A DNA stretch of 64,000 bases from Alphaproteobacteria bacterium (GCA_018820275.1 JAHJOO010000010.1:1-64000); one strand, 5' to 3'. Counted from the stretch's first letter, positions 36,897-46,479 are shown. Numbers and translations: made by a program. Notes: generated by a model not told the origin, from the letters alone.

Positions 36897-38030
36897 ATGA
36901 CGAATCACGTCGCCGACAACGCCCCCGTGGCCTGGGAGTTCTTCGCCGGGGGCGGGCTGGCGGGGATCGGGCTGGGCGGCTGGCGCGTCGGCTTCGCCAA
37001 CGATCTGGACCCGGGCAAGGCGCGGGCCTTTCGCGGGAACCATCCGGGGGTGCCCTTCCGCGAAGGCGACGTTGCGGCCCTGACGCCCGCCGACCTGCCG
37101 GGACGGGCCGATCTGGCCTGGGCGTCCTCACCCTGTCAGGACCTGAGTCTGGCGGGCGCGCGGGGCGGGCTGGCGGGTCGAAGGTCCGGAGCCTTCTGGG
37201 GCTTCATGGCGCTGATGCGCGCGCTGGACGCCGAGGGCCGGGGTCCGGACCGGATCGTGGTGGAGAACGTCTGCGGCCTGCTGACTTCGGGCGGCGGCGC
37301 CGATTTCGCCGCCGTCTGCGCGGCGCTCTCGGAAGGGGGTCGACGCGTGGGGGCGCTGGAGATCGACGCGGCGCACTGGCTGCCCCAGTCGCGGCCGCGG
37401 CTGTTCGTGGTGGCGGTGCGGGGCGAGGCGCCGCCGGAGACGACCCGGCCTGTCGCCCCCTTCCATTCCCCGCGTCTCGTGGCCGCGCATGACCGGCTGC
37501 CCGAGGCGGTCAGAGCCGGCTGGGCGTGGTGGTCGCTGGCCGCGCCGCCGCGCCGCAACCTCGACCTGGCCGGCCTGCTGGAGGCCGACGACCGGGTCGA
37601 GTGGTTCGACGCGGCGCGGACCGCCGCGGCGCTGGCGCTGCTGTCGCCCCTGCACCGCCGGCGGCTGGAGGCCGAGCGGGCGGCGGGCGGGCGGCGCGTC
37701 GCCGCGGGCTATCGCCGCGTCCGGATCGAGGACGGCGTCCGCGCCCAGCGGCTGGAGCTGCGCTTCGACGGCCTGGCCGGATGCCTGCGCACCCCGGCGG
37801 GGGGATCGTCGCGGCAGATCGTCGTCGTGGTCGATGGGCCCCGCACCCGGATGCGCTGGCTCACGGCGGGCGAAGCCGCGCGGCTGATGGGCGTGCCGGA
37901 GGGCTATGTCCTGCCGGGGTCGGCGTCGGCGGGGTTGAAGCTGATGGGCGACGCGGTCGCCGTGCCGGTGGTCCGCGCCCTGGCCGAAGGGCTGCTGACG
38001 CCCGGTGCCGGCCGTCGCGCCGCCGCCTAG
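36897..38030 (+). CDS. C5 DNA cytosine methyltransferase (no restriction partner nearby)
   Basis: A 377-residue enzyme. Motif I is FFAGGGLAGIGL (15-26), motif IV has the catalytic Cys80 in SSPCQDLSLAG, motif VI is VVENVCGLL, motif VIII is QSRPRLFVV. Motifs IX and X follow a variable target-recognition region at about 215-290. No endonuclease, Vsr or other RM gene is adjacent, and GC is as high as its surroundings, so it may be a long-resident orphan methylase. Target sequence cannot be inferred. The 3' end overlaps the convergent small membrane gene by 4 bp. Confidence 0.9.
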   Translation: MTNHVADNAPVAWEFFAGGGLAGIGLGGWRVGFANDLDPGKARAFRGNHPGVPFREGDVAALTPADLPGRADLAWASSPCQDLSLAGARGGLAGRRSGAFWGFMALMRALDAEGRGPDRIVVENVCGLLTSGGGADFAAVCAALSEGGRRVGALEIDAAHWLPQSRPRLFVVAVRGEAPPETTRPVAPFHSPRLVAAHDRLPEAVRAGWAWWSLAAPPRRNLDLAGLLEADDRVEWFDAARTAAALALLSPLHRRRLEAERAAGGRRVAAGYRRVRIEDGVRAQRLELRFDGLAGCLRTPAGGSSRQIVVVVDGPRTRMRWLTAGEAARLMGVPEGYVLPGSASAGLKLMGDAVAVPVVRALAEGLLTPGAGRRAAA

Positions 38031-38296
38031 TCCTCGCCCCGGTCCCGGCCCGGGTCCAGACTGTTGTCGACGCGGTCGTCCCAGCCCTCGCGCGAGGACT
38101 TGAAGGCCAGGGCCATCAGCCCGGCCGCCAGCGCCACGCTGCCGAGGATGCCGAGGCCCAGCGCGATCCAGCCGTGCAGCGACATCGGCGCGCCGCCGAT
38201 GGCCCGCCACAGCCAGGCCGCGCCGAAGGTGGCGGCGGCCGCGGTCAGCAGCGCCAGCAGGAGAGCCAGAAAAAAGCGGACCAGACGCGAGGTCAT
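38027..38296 (-). CDS. Small two-helix membrane protein
   Basis: An 89-residue product with two hydrophobic segments (about 6-31 and 43-65) and a charged C-terminal tail (DDRVDNSLDPGRDRGED). No family recognised. It overlaps the end of the convergent methyltransferase gene and precedes the ydb genes on the same strand only by position. Confidence 0.6.
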   Translation of the reverse strand: MTSRLVRFFLALLLALLTAAAATFGAAWLWRAIGGAPMSLHGWIALGLGILGSVALAAGLMALAFKSSREGWDDRVDNSLDPGRDRGED

Positions 38297-38337
38297 GGTC
38301 CGCCTTCTAGTCCGGAACGGGCGTCAGGCCCATGGCC

Positions 38338-38703
38338 TCAACGCCGCACCCATTGCCCGGAGGCGTCGCGCCACCACTGGCCGCTGGAGATGCGCGGCCG
38401 GACGATGGTCTCGAAGGCCCGGGCCGCGGCGACGTCGGCGCTGACCCCGGTCTCGGCGGCGGCGCGGGCATAGGCGGCCCGGCGGCCGTCGTTGGTCACC
38501 CGCACGGCGGTCTGCAGCCCGGCGTCGGTCGAGGCGACGCGGAAGCCGAGGTAGCCGTCGGCCTGTTCGCCGACCGTGCCCTCGGCCTTGGCGCGGTCGA
38601 CCAGCGCCTTCTGCTCGGCGGACTGGGCGAAGGCGGCACCGGCGGCGGCGAAGGCCAGGGCGGCCACGGCGGCGACGGCGACGAAGGTCTTGCGGAAGGT
38701 CAT
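38338..38703 (-). CDS. ydbL: YdbL family protein (DUF1318)
   Basis: A 121-residue periplasmic protein with signal peptide (cleavage near ...AAFAQ). The mature part has VDRAKAEGTVGEQADGYLGF, shown in part, and NDGRRAAYARAAAETG, typical of DUF1318. In E. coli ydbH-ynbE-ydbL form an operon in which the AsmA-like YdbH bridges the periplasm together with YnbE; YdbL is thought to modulate this assembly. The same three genes occur here in that order on the minus strand. Confidence 0.88.
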   Translation of the reverse strand: MTFRKTFVAVAAVAALAFAAAGAAFAQSAEQKALVDRAKAEGTVGEQADGYLGFRVASTDAGLQTAVRVTNDGRRAAYARAAAETGVSADVAAARAFETIVRPRISSGQWWRDASGQWVRR

Positions 38704-38725
38704 GGTCTCTCTCCCCCGTTCAGGT

Positions 38726-38920
38726 TCAGAACAGGTTGGGGTTTTCCTGGAGCAGCTGCTCCAGTTCGCGGTCGAGGCGGACGCGCACGTCGGCGTCCAG
38801 CTTGGCGTAGATCTGGATCGGATCGACCTGGAGCCTCACCGTCGGCGTGCAGGCGGCGATCGAGACCGCGGCCAGTCCGACGGCCAGACGGGCGGCGGCG
38901 CGATTCAGGCTGGGGCTCAT
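38726..38920 (-). CDS. ynbE: YnbE family lipoprotein
   Basis: A 64-residue lipoprotein with lipobox (SIAACTPTV). The mature region PTVRLQVDPIQIYAKLDADV (in part) matches YnbE. In E. coli YnbE multimerises by beta-strand stacking and pairs with YdbH, closing a lipid-transport bridge to the outer membrane. The ATG at 38920 gives the expected signal peptide; upstream in-frame ATGs give an unlikely extension. Confidence 0.88.
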   Translation of the reverse strand: MSPSLNRAAARLAVGLAAVSIAACTPTVRLQVDPIQIYAKLDADVRVRLDRELEQLLQENPNLF

Positions 38921-38999
38921 GGGGTCATCCTCGAATGCGTTCGACGCCATATGGCCGAGCCAGGGATGAACGCGGTCTGAATGGGCCAACGCGACGGCG

Positions 39000-41900
39000 T
39001 CAGTCGGGGTTCCCGGCCCCGTCGCGCGCCCGCTGCACCGCCAGCAGATCGCCGATCAGCTCATTGATGTTCAGATCGACGTCCAGCGTCAGGTCGATGC
39101 CGGTGTCGGACGGCAGGGGCAGGTCCGTGCGGGTCAGGAAGTCGCGGCGGATCAGCTCCAGCCAGCCCAGACGCAGTTCCTGCCGCACCGGCGGGTCGTG
39201 CCGCCCGAGGATGTGGAAGCGCAGGGCCAGTCGGCCGCCGTCGGTGCTGTCCAGGGCGGCGGTCAGCTCGTCGAAGGCCAGGTTCTCCATCGCCTGATAG
39301 GCCAGCTGCTCGACCGTGCCGGGCGGCACCGCCTCGCCGCCCCCGTCGGCGTCGAGCCCCGACAGGGCCTCGCGCTGGATCGACAGCCGGCCGGGCTGGA
39401 CGGCGTACAGGCTGCCGCCCTGCACCGTCGCCCCCTGCCCCGGCGTCCAGGTGAAGGGCACGCGGCCCGAGACGACGGCGTCGACCGCGACCTGGCCGGC
39501 CAGGCCGGTGGGCGCGATCAGCTGGCCGATCTGGATCCGGTCCAGCAGCAGGACGCCCGACCACGGCTGGTCCGGGCCCAGGGGCAGGGCCAGCGGCTCC
39601 AGCGTCACCGTGCCGCCGGCCGCGGCGACCGAGGCGGCGGCGAGGTTCAGGGTCGCCTTGTCGAGGCCGAACGTCAGGCTGAATTCGGTGGCGTCGGTCA
39701 GGGCGGCGACCTTCTCGATCGTCACCGTCTGGTCCGGGGCCGTCTCCAGCGGGGCCAGGCTGGTCAGGGCGATCCGGCCGGACAGGCCCTCGACCGGCCC
39801 GGCGGGGCTGTCGAAGTCCAGGTCGTCGAGCGTCAGCAGGCCGCCGCTGGTCCCGCCGTCGGGGTCGGCGGTCCAGTCGATCCGGCCGTCGAAACGGACC
39901 CGGCCGGACACCGGGGACCGGACCAGATCGGCGCCCAGGGGCGTCAGGGCCGAGGGCTGCAGGCCGCCCTCGGCGAAGCTCAGGTCTTCGGAGACGATCC
40001 GCACCCCGCCGGCGCCGGTGCGGCCATCGTGGCCGAGCGTCAGCCGGCCGACGGCCGTCGCGCCCTGCGACAGGTCGAAGGTACCGGCCCAGCGATCGTT
40101 CGCCAGCTCCGCCCGACCGGCGGCGGCCAGCGGATGGAAGCGCAGCGGGTCGGTGGCGTCGATCACCCGGGCGCGCTCGACCCCGACCGTCAGGGCGAGG
40201 CCCGCGCTGGAGCCGCGGACTGCCAGCGGGCCCTCGGCCTCCGCGAACCGCAGGGCCAGGAAGGGGGCCTGGGCCTCGACGCGAGTCAGCCGCCCGTCCA
40301 CGCGCCAGCCGCCCTCGGCCACCGTGACCAGCGGGCGGCCGGTCGGGCACAGGGCACCGGTCACGTCGACGACGTCGTTCTCGCCCAGCTCCAGCCGCTC
40401 GACCGTCAGGGGCGTGCAGCGCGCGGCGGTGAAGGTCAGGCCGGCGGGCGTGGTGGCCAGACGGCCGGCGGCGTCCACGGTCACGCCCCGGCCGAGCCCG
40501 AACTCCAGCGCCGCGCGGCCGGACAGGTCGGCCTGGAAGCCGGCGCCGGTCATGCGCCAGCCGGAGACCCGCACCCGCGCGTCGGGCAGGCCGCCGCCCC
40601 GCAGCGCCAGATCGAAGGCGCCGCGCGGCGCGGTGCCGGGGGCGGCCAGGAGAACCGGCCCGCCCGCCCGGGTCACGAGGACCGTACCGCCCGACCGGGG
40701 CCGGATCGTCAGGCCACGCGGCAGGTCCAGCGTCGTGCCGTCCGGCTGAACCGACAGGGACACGGCCGGCGCGGAGAGGGAGACGTCCGACAGGGCGCGC
40801 TTGAGCGTGGCGAGCTCCGGCACGTCGTCGCCGGCCGGGGCCCCGAGGATCGGCCAGCGGCCGCCCGCGGCGGCCAGCGATCCGTCGAAGCCCAGCCGCA
40901 GCGGCCCGTCCGCGACCCCATCCAGCGCGCCGCGCGCGGCCACGTCGGTGAGGACCAGCTCGCCCGCGGTCAGGCGCGACGCCCGCAACAGGACGGGGCC
41001 GGACGCCTCCACCGCGCCGCCGCGCCCGCCCAGCGTCAGGTCGGTGGACGCGAGCGACAGACCCCGGACCTGAACGCCGTCGGTGCGCAGCCCGCCGGCG
41101 GCGATCGTCATGGGGCCGTCCAGCCGCCACAGGGGCGCGCCGTCGTCGAAGGCCAGACGGGTGCGGGCGCCGGTCGTCCGGACCCGCGCTTCGGTCGCCC
41201 CGATCGCGCCGTCGAGCCCCGCGGCGCGCAAATCCAGCGTGGTCAAGCCGGTCAGGGACAGGTCTTGGCCCGCGCCCGCCGCCTCGCCGACGAAGGACAG
41301 GGTCGCGTCCAGGCCCCGCGCGTCCCAGCCGCCGGCCGTGATGCGGTCCAGGGCGACCGCGCCGTCCAGCCGTACCGGCCCGTCGGCCGAGCGCCGGCCG
41401 AGATCGGGCCAGGCCGCCGCCCCCGTCAGGCTCAACCGCAGCCCCGTGCCGGCGACGCCGGGAAGGTCGGCCGCCGCCGCCGCAAGGGTCAGGTCGAACC
41501 GGGTGCGCTCCGCGACGGTGGCGGCCGTCAGCCGCCCGCCGACGCCCCGGGCGAAATGGGCGCCCCGCCGGTAGTCCGCCGCCGGCAGCAGGGCCTCGAG
41601 CGACGTCAGCCGGCCGTCGGCCACCCGCGCGTCGCCCACCATCGTCGTGCGGCCCCAGTCCGAGTCCAGCCGCAGCGTCGCCCGCTCCAGCAGGATCACG
41701 GGGCCGACCTGATCGGTCCGGGCCGGGCGACGCGCCATCTCGTCGATCAGGGGATCCAGCTGTCCGAAACCGAGACGCCGGCCGGTCCAGCGCGCCCGCA
41801 CGGTCGGTCCGACCAGCCGCACGCGGGTCGGCGTGGGCCCGAGGCCGCCCGCCCGCCACGGCGCGCCCACGGTCCAGTCGATCTCGATGTGCGGCGCGAT

Positions 41901-42167
41901 CACCTCGGGGTTCGCCGGATCGCCGAGCGTCACGGCGCCCGTCATTCCGTCCAGTTCCAGCCGGTCGACGCGGACCTCGGCCTCGACCCCGCGCCGCTCC
42001 AGCCACAGCACCACCGCCTCGCGGGCCAGGGTCCGACGGCCCAGCCAGGCGGCGATCAGGAGCACCAGCAGGATCGCCAGGACCACCCCCGCGACCCGGG
42101 CCGCGCCCGCCCGGCGCCCGCGGCGGGCGCGGGTCGGCGACGGCTGTTCCGTTTCGGTCACGCTCAC
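39000..42167 (-). CDS. ydbH: YdbH-like AsmA-family intermembrane transport protein
   Basis: A 1055-residue protein with one N-terminal helix (about residues 25-45) anchoring it in the inner membrane and a very long periplasmic beta-rich, repetitive domain as in AsmA-like lipid bridges. The C-terminal YdbH region has LDRIQIGQLI and a tail where YnbE would pair. The YdbH, TamB and YhdP proteins share phospholipid delivery to the outer membrane in E. coli; a similar role here is inferred. The downstream ynbE and ydbL genes complete the set. The long antisense frames over this gene are shadows. Confidence 0.88.
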   Translation of the reverse strand: MSVTETEQPSPTRARRGRRAGAARVAGVVLAILLVLLIAAWLGRRTLAREAVVLWLERRGVEAEVRVDRLELDGMTGAVTLGDPANPEVIAPHIEIDWTVGAPWRAGGLGPTPTRVRLVGPTVRARWTGRRLGFGQLDPLIDEMARRPARTDQVGPVILLERATLRLDSDWGRTTMVGDARVADGRLTSLEALLPAADYRRGAHFARGVGGRLTAATVAERTRFDLTLAAAAADLPGVAGTGLRLSLTGAAAWPDLGRRSADGPVRLDGAVALDRITAGGWDARGLDATLSFVGEAAGAGQDLSLTGLTTLDLRAAGLDGAIGATEARVRTTGARTRLAFDDGAPLWRLDGPMTIAAGGLRTDGVQVRGLSLASTDLTLGGRGGAVEASGPVLLRASRLTAGELVLTDVAARGALDGVADGPLRLGFDGSLAAAGGRWPILGAPAGDDVPELATLKRALSDVSLSAPAVSLSVQPDGTTLDLPRGLTIRPRSGGTVLVTRAGGPVLLAAPGTAPRGAFDLALRGGGLPDARVRVSGWRMTGAGFQADLSGRAALEFGLGRGVTVDAAGRLATTPAGLTFTAARCTPLTVERLELGENDVVDVTGALCPTGRPLVTVAEGGWRVDGRLTRVEAQAPFLALRFAEAEGPLAVRGSSAGLALTVGVERARVIDATDPLRFHPLAAAGRAELANDRWAGTFDLSQGATAVGRLTLGHDGRTGAGGVRIVSEDLSFAEGGLQPSALTPLGADLVRSPVSGRVRFDGRIDWTADPDGGTSGGLLTLDDLDFDSPAGPVEGLSGRIALTSLAPLETAPDQTVTIEKVAALTDATEFSLTFGLDKATLNLAAASVAAAGGTVTLEPLALPLGPDQPWSGVLLLDRIQIGQLIAPTGLAGQVAVDAVVSGRVPFTWTPGQGATVQGGSLYAVQPGRLSIQREALSGLDADGGGEAVPPGTVEQLAYQAMENLAFDELTAALDSTDGGRLALRFHILGRHDPPVRQELRLGWLELIRRDFLTRTDLPLPSDTGIDLTLDVDLNINELIGDLLAVQRARDGAGNPD

Positions 42168-42518
42168 GGCCTCAGGCCAGTGCAGCCGGACGGGCGCTGC
42201 GTTGCATTCCGGGCACGGCCAAGTGGCGCAAAGGTCACTTTCAATCTCGTGGTCAAGCTGAGCTCGAACAGCCGGTCCGGGCCGCTGATGTTCACGTGCC
42301 GTTCTGCCGTTTCCACTGCCGCGCCGCCTCGAAGTTCTGTTTCCGAACCTTGGAAATACACAAGCCTGCCTTCGGGTTTAACGAATGGTAATGGAGATGC
42401 TTCACACCGGGGGCCTGAGAGGCTATAGCCGGGTCGCGCTTCCGGGGGGACCGGGCCGGCGCGAACCTTGCTTGTTAGTGGTTTGGCGCCGCCGGGCGTC
42501 GTCGATTGCCGGGTACCG
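42168..42518. promoter_or_regulatory. Divergent promoter region of ydbH and the M23 peptidase gene
   Basis: A 351-bp interval with lower GC than the flanks and no credible gene. It must hold the promoters of both divergent units. A GTTTAACGAATGGTAATGG stretch at about 42377-42395 resembles a CtrA half-site (TTAAC), but the second half fits poorly, so I do not claim CtrA control. Confidence 0.4.
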
Positions 42519-43865
42519 ATGGCTCAGTTCGATCCACGTCGCCAGCCCATGCGGTTGGCCCCCCACGTGTTCACCGTGCTGGCCGCCGTGGCCGTGACGC
42601 TGCTGGCCGGCAAGGTCTATCAGCCGGTCCGCGCCGAAACCCTTCCCCCGATGACCGCCGAGCAGCTGGACGCGCTGGAAGCGCGCGCCATGGCCAACGC
42701 CGGTGCCCAGGCCGGCCTGACCGCGCCGGAAGCCGTGCCCGTCCAGATCCGCAACGGCGAGACCTTCGAACAGGCCATCCGCCGCACCGGCGTGGGCGTC
42801 GACGACGCCCGGGCCGTGGTCGCCACCATCGCCGGCGCCTTCGACGTCACCCAGCTGCGCGCCGGACTGAAATTCGAGACCGCCATCGCCCGCCCGCGCG
42901 GCGGCCGCGGCGACAGCCGCCTGATCGGCCTGACCATGCGCACCGGCCCGGCCAGCCAGCTGACCGTGTCGCGCACCTACGACGGCGCCCTGCGCCTGCG
43001 CGCGCTGGAGGAGAAGGTCACCCACGAGACCGTCGTCCTCAAGAGCGAGGTCAAGGGCTCGCTCTACGCCACGGCCCAGCGCATGGGCGCCTCGGGCGCC
43101 GTGACCCGCAAGGCCGTGCAGCTGTTCTCCCACAAGTTCGACATGGACCGGGACATCAAGGGCTCGGACGAGTTCACCCTGGTCTTCGCCCGCACGGTCA
43201 CCGAGACCGGCCGCGTCGTCGAGACCGGCGAGCTGCTCTATGCCGAGCTGAAGGGCCAGGTCTTCTATCGCTACAAGCCCGTCGGCGGCGGCGAGACCCA
43301 GTATTTCGACGCTTCGGGCAAGAACACCCGCTCGGCCTTCATGCGCACGCCGCTGGCCGGCGGCTACCGCATGAGCTCGTCGTTCGGCTATCGCCGCCAC
43401 CCGATCTCGGGCTACCGCCGGATGCACCAGGGCATCGACTTCGCCGCCGGCACCGGTACGCCCATCGTGGCCCCCGCCGACGGCGTGGTGGTCGAGGCGC
43501 GGCGCTGGGGCGGCTATGGCAACTGGCTGCGCATCCGCCATTCCAACGGGCTCGAGTCCGGCTATGGCCACCTGTCGCGCTATGCGCCCGGCATCCGCGC
43601 CGGCCAGCGCGTGCGTCAGGGTCAGGTCGTCGCCTACGTCGGCTCGACCGGTGCCTCCACCGGCCCGCACCTGCACTACGAGATCTGGCGCAACGGCCAG
43701 CGGATCAATCCGGCGGGCGTGAAGACCCAGGAAGGCACCGTCCTGTCGGGCGCCGAACTGACCGCCTTCCGCGCCGAGAAGTCGCGCATCGACCGCATCA
43801 TCGTCTCGGGCGGCGAGCGCCGCGCGGGTCAGGCGTCCCAGCTGGCGGCCGGCGCCAAGGGCTGA
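42519..43865 (+). CDS. M23 family metallopeptidase, peptidoglycan endopeptidase
   Basis: A 448-residue envelope protein with an N-terminal hydrophobic segment (about 12-28). The C-terminal LytM/M23 domain has SSFGYRRHPISG, HQGIDFAAGTGTPI (HxxxD zinc ligands) and HLHYEIW (catalytic and zinc His), so an active enzyme is likely. A large N-terminal domain (residues 40-270) resembles the OapA/SpoIVFA-like region of periplasmic M23 proteins. ATG at 42519 preferred over 42468 because the N-terminus then fits a signal anchor. The 3' end overlaps the convergent hydrolase by 37 bp. Confidence 0.9.
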   Translation: MAQFDPRRQPMRLAPHVFTVLAAVAVTLLAGKVYQPVRAETLPPMTAEQLDALEARAMANAGAQAGLTAPEAVPVQIRNGETFEQAIRRTGVGVDDARAVVATIAGAFDVTQLRAGLKFETAIARPRGGRGDSRLIGLTMRTGPASQLTVSRTYDGALRLRALEEKVTHETVVLKSEVKGSLYATAQRMGASGAVTRKAVQLFSHKFDMDRDIKGSDEFTLVFARTVTETGRVVETGELLYAELKGQVFYRYKPVGGGETQYFDASGKNTRSAFMRTPLAGGYRMSSSFGYRRHPISGYRRMHQGIDFAAGTGTPIVAPADGVVVEARRWGGYGNWLRIRHSNGLESGYGHLSRYAPGIRAGQRVRQGQVVAYVGSTGASTGPHLHYEIWRNGQRINPAGVKTQEGTVLSGAELTAFRAEKSRIDRIIVSGGERRAGQASQLAAGAKG

Positions 43866-44596
43866 TCCCGGCGCATCTCCGACACCACCGCGACCAGCCG
43901 GGCCAGATCGTCCGGCGTCGACAGCCGGTGATCGCCGTCGGGCACCAGCTCCAGCCGGACCTTCGCGCCCGGCAGGCGGTCCAGCAGGGCCAGCTGATGC
44001 GTCCACGGCACGACGTCATCCCTGCGGCCCTGCAGCACGTGCACCGGGCAGGCGATCGGCAGGTCGGCGTCCAGCAGGCTCCAGTCGCGCGCCTCGTCGA
44101 ACATGCGACGGGTCAGGGCGTAGCGGCCCAGCCCCGGCTCCTCGATCTCGGCCCGGCCGTCGCGCAGGATCGCCTGCCGCACGTGATCCTCCAGCGCGGG
44201 CCACATCAGCCGGTCGGTGAAGTCGGGGGCCGGGTTGATCAGCACCAGTCCCGCCATCCGCGCCGGCCGTGCCTGGGCCAGCAGCAGGGCCACCCAGCCG
44301 CCCATGGACGAGCCCACCGGCAGGACCGGGCCTTCCAGATGGTCGACGAGGGCGATCGCGTCCTCGCGCCAGCGGCCGACGGTGGCCTGCTCCCAGTCGC
44401 CGGAAGAGGCCCCGTGGGCGAAATGGTCGTAGCGGACGAAGCTCCAGCCGTGCTCGCGCGCCGCGGCGTCCAGCGCCAGCGCCTTGGTGCCCTCCATGTC
44501 CGAGCGGAATCCGCCGATCCACAGCACGGTCGGGCCTTCGCCGGCCACGCGCCGGAAGGCCAGGGTCTCTCCGTCGGGGCGGGTCAGGGTCTCCAT
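43829..44596 (-). CDS. Alpha/beta hydrolase
   Basis: A 255-residue hydrolase. The nucleophile elbow is GSSMGGW (Ser near residue 95), the acid is in VLQGRRDDVVPW, and the His in PDGDHRLS. It resembles the ABHD10-like group of small esterases or thioesterases. ATG at 44596 is preceded by GGAGGCC. Convergent with the M23 gene (37-bp overlap) and divergent from a glycosyltransferase gene. Confidence 0.85.
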   Translation of the reverse strand: METLTRPDGETLAFRRVAGEGPTVLWIGGFRSDMEGTKALALDAAAREHGWSFVRYDHFAHGASSGDWEQATVGRWREDAIALVDHLEGPVLPVGSSMGGWVALLLAQARPARMAGLVLINPAPDFTDRLMWPALEDHVRQAILRDGRAEIEEPGLGRYALTRRMFDEARDWSLLDADLPIACPVHVLQGRRDDVVPWTHQLALLDRLPGAKVRLELVPDGDHRLSTPDDLARLVAVVSEMRRDQPLAPAASWDA

Positions 44597-44668
44597 CGGC
44601 GGCCTCCTCTCGCGCTTCGGCGCTCCGCCTGATAGCCAGAGGCCGTCCCGCCGCGAAGAGGAAAGCGC

Positions 44669-45616
44669 GTGCCCGCCCCCCAGGTCCTGTTCGTCACCTC
44701 CAACCGCATCGGCGACTGCGTCATCTCCTCGGGCGTGATCCGGGAGATCGGACGGCAACTGCCGGGGGCGGAGATCACCGTCGCCTGCGGCCGCCCGCCC
44801 GCCCCCCTGTTCCGCGCCGCGCCCGGCGTGGTCGAGGTCATCCCGTGGGACAAGAAGCCCCTGTCGGGACACTGGTTCGCGCTGTGGAACCGCGCGCGGA
44901 GCACGCGCTGGGATCTGGTCATCGACGTGCGCGGCTCGGCCCTGGCCTGGGGCCTGAACGCGAAGCGGCGCGTGGTCTATTCCCGCCGGCTGGAGACGGG
45001 TCGCCGCAAGGTCGAGACCGCCACGGCCATGATGGGGGCGACGGAACCGCTGCACCCCGAGATCTTCCTCGACGACCGCGCCCGGGCCGAGGCGGCGGCG
45101 GTGATCGACCCGCAACTGGCGGGCGGGGCAGGGCACGGCCCGATCCTGGCCCTGGCACCCATCGCCCACCAGCCGGGCAAGAGCTGGCCCGCCGACCGCT
45201 GGGGCGCCCTGGTCGAGAAGCTGAAGGCCGAGCCCCGGTTCGACGGCTGGCGCTTCATGCCGGTCGGCGGGCCCGGCGACCGGCCCCCCGCCACGCCGGC
45301 GCTGGAGGCGGCGGGACCGCGCGGGATCGACTTCGTGGGCAAGGGCGACATCCTCGCCTCGGCCGCCGCCATCGACCGCGCCGCCCTGTTCGTCGGCAAC
45401 GATTCCGGCCTGATGCACGTGGCCGCCGCCGCCGGCCGGCCGACGCTGGGGCTGTTCGGCCCGACCGAGTGGTGGCTGTATGGGCCCTGGGGCCCGCGCA
45501 CGCGCACCGTCGCCTCCAACGAGGTGCGGGGCCAGTTCGCGCCGATCGAGGACCTGACGGTGGACCGTGTCTTTTCCGCCGTGATCGACCTGCACGACGC
45601 CTTCCCGCGCGCCTGA
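44669..45616 (+). CDS. Glycosyltransferase family 9 (heptosyltransferase-like)
   Basis: A 315-residue GT-B enzyme. N-terminal VLFVTSNRIGDCVISSG matches the GT9 start, and the C-terminal nucleotide-sugar region has FVGNDSGLMHVAAAAGRPTLGLFGPTEW (in part). The family adds heptose or related sugars to LPS core at the cytoplasmic face. No other LPS gene is adjacent, so acceptor and donor are uncertain. Confidence 0.87.
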   Translation: MPAPQVLFVTSNRIGDCVISSGVIREIGRQLPGAEITVACGRPPAPLFRAAPGVVEVIPWDKKPLSGHWFALWNRARSTRWDLVIDVRGSALAWGLNAKRRVVYSRRLETGRRKVETATAMMGATEPLHPEIFLDDRARAEAAAVIDPQLAGGAGHGPILALAPIAHQPGKSWPADRWGALVEKLKAEPRFDGWRFMPVGGPGDRPPATPALEAAGPRGIDFVGKGDILASAAAIDRAALFVGNDSGLMHVAAAAGRPTLGLFGPTEWWLYGPWGPRTRTVASNEVRGQFAPIEDLTVDRVFSAVIDLHDAFPRA

Positions 45617-45734
45617 CTCCGGGCCCGCCTTGAAGAAAAGGCCGCGCGACGGCATATTGGGGGCGCGGAGAGGGACCGCAGGCGCACGCGCGCCCGCCCC
45701 TCACTGCGTTTGAACAGACAAGGAACCGACGCCC

Positions 45735-46268
45735 ATTCGTAGACCGATGCAAGCGCCGCCCGTGAAGGACGGCCCCCCGATGAACCAGGACATCCGCGCG
45801 CCGCGGGTGCTTCTGATCGACCAGAACGGCGAGAAACAGGGCGTCATGCCCCTGTCGGCCGCGCTGGAGGCCGCCGAGGAGGCGGGCCTGGACCTGGTTC
45901 AGATCGTGTCGACGTCCGAGCCGCCGGTCTGCAAGATTCTCGACTACGGCAAATTCCGCTTCGAGGAGCAGAAGAAGAAGGCCGCCGCCCGCAAGAAGCA
46001 GAAGGTCGTGGAGCTGAAGGAGATCAAGCTCCGTCCGAACATCGACACCCACGACTACGACGTGAAGGCCAAGGCCATGACGCGCTTCTTCGAGGAGGGC
46101 GACAAGGTCAAGGTGACCCTGCGCTTCCGCGGCCGCGAGATGGCCCACCCCGAACTGGGCATGAAGCTGCTGAACAAGGTCCAGGCCGACTTCGACGAGG
46201 TCGCCAAGGTCGAATACGCCCCCCGCATGGAGGGCCGCCAGATGATCATGATCCTGGCACCGCGCTGA
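45735..46268 (+). CDS. infC: Translation initiation factor IF-3 (probable ATT start)
   Basis: Prevents premature 70S joining and proofreads start codons. I place the start at ATT 45735: AAGGA lies 10 bp upstream, and the resulting (M)[14 protein letters not shown]-terminus matches alphaproteobacterial IF-3, which keeps the RRP...KDGP segment. The later ATG codons (45747, 45780) lack a good ribosome-binding site and would remove it. Rare AUU starts of infC are the basis of known IF-3 autoregulation. The body has [28 protein letters not shown] and the C-domain [11 protein letters not shown] terminator follows; rpmI and rplT are next. Confidence 0.93.
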   Translation: MRRPMQAPPVKDGPPMNQDIRAPRVLLIDQNGEKQGVMPLSAALEAAEEAGLDLVQIVSTSEPPVCKILDYGKFRFEEQKKKAAARKKQKVVELKEIKLRPNIDTHDYDVKAKAMTRFFEEGDKVKVTLRFRGREMAHPELGMKLLNKVQADFDEVAKVEYAPRMEGRQMIMILAPR

Positions 46269-46295
46269 GGCCCGTCCGACGCCGCTGAATTCCGG

Positions 46296-46324
46296 ACGCC
46301 CCGCCCGCAACGGCGGGGCGTTTT
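46296..46324 (+). terminator. Terminator or attenuator between infC and rpmI
   Basis: ACGCCCCGCC / GGCGGGGCGT, 10-bp stem with a CGCAAC loop, followed by TTT. It lies 28 bp after the infC stop and could terminate infC or act as an attenuator before rpmI-rplT. Confidence 0.75.
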
Positions 46325-46479
46325 CGCGGGTGCCCATTGCCTTCGCGCCCCGCTTCCCCTAAAAGCCGCGCCTTCGCGTACCGGACCGCCGGGCGAACAG
46401 GCATGCCTGGGCGGTCTTCATCAGGGCAGAGGCCGGATCTTTTTCCGGACCTTCAGCCCCCTCAAGACAGAGAGTGAAA

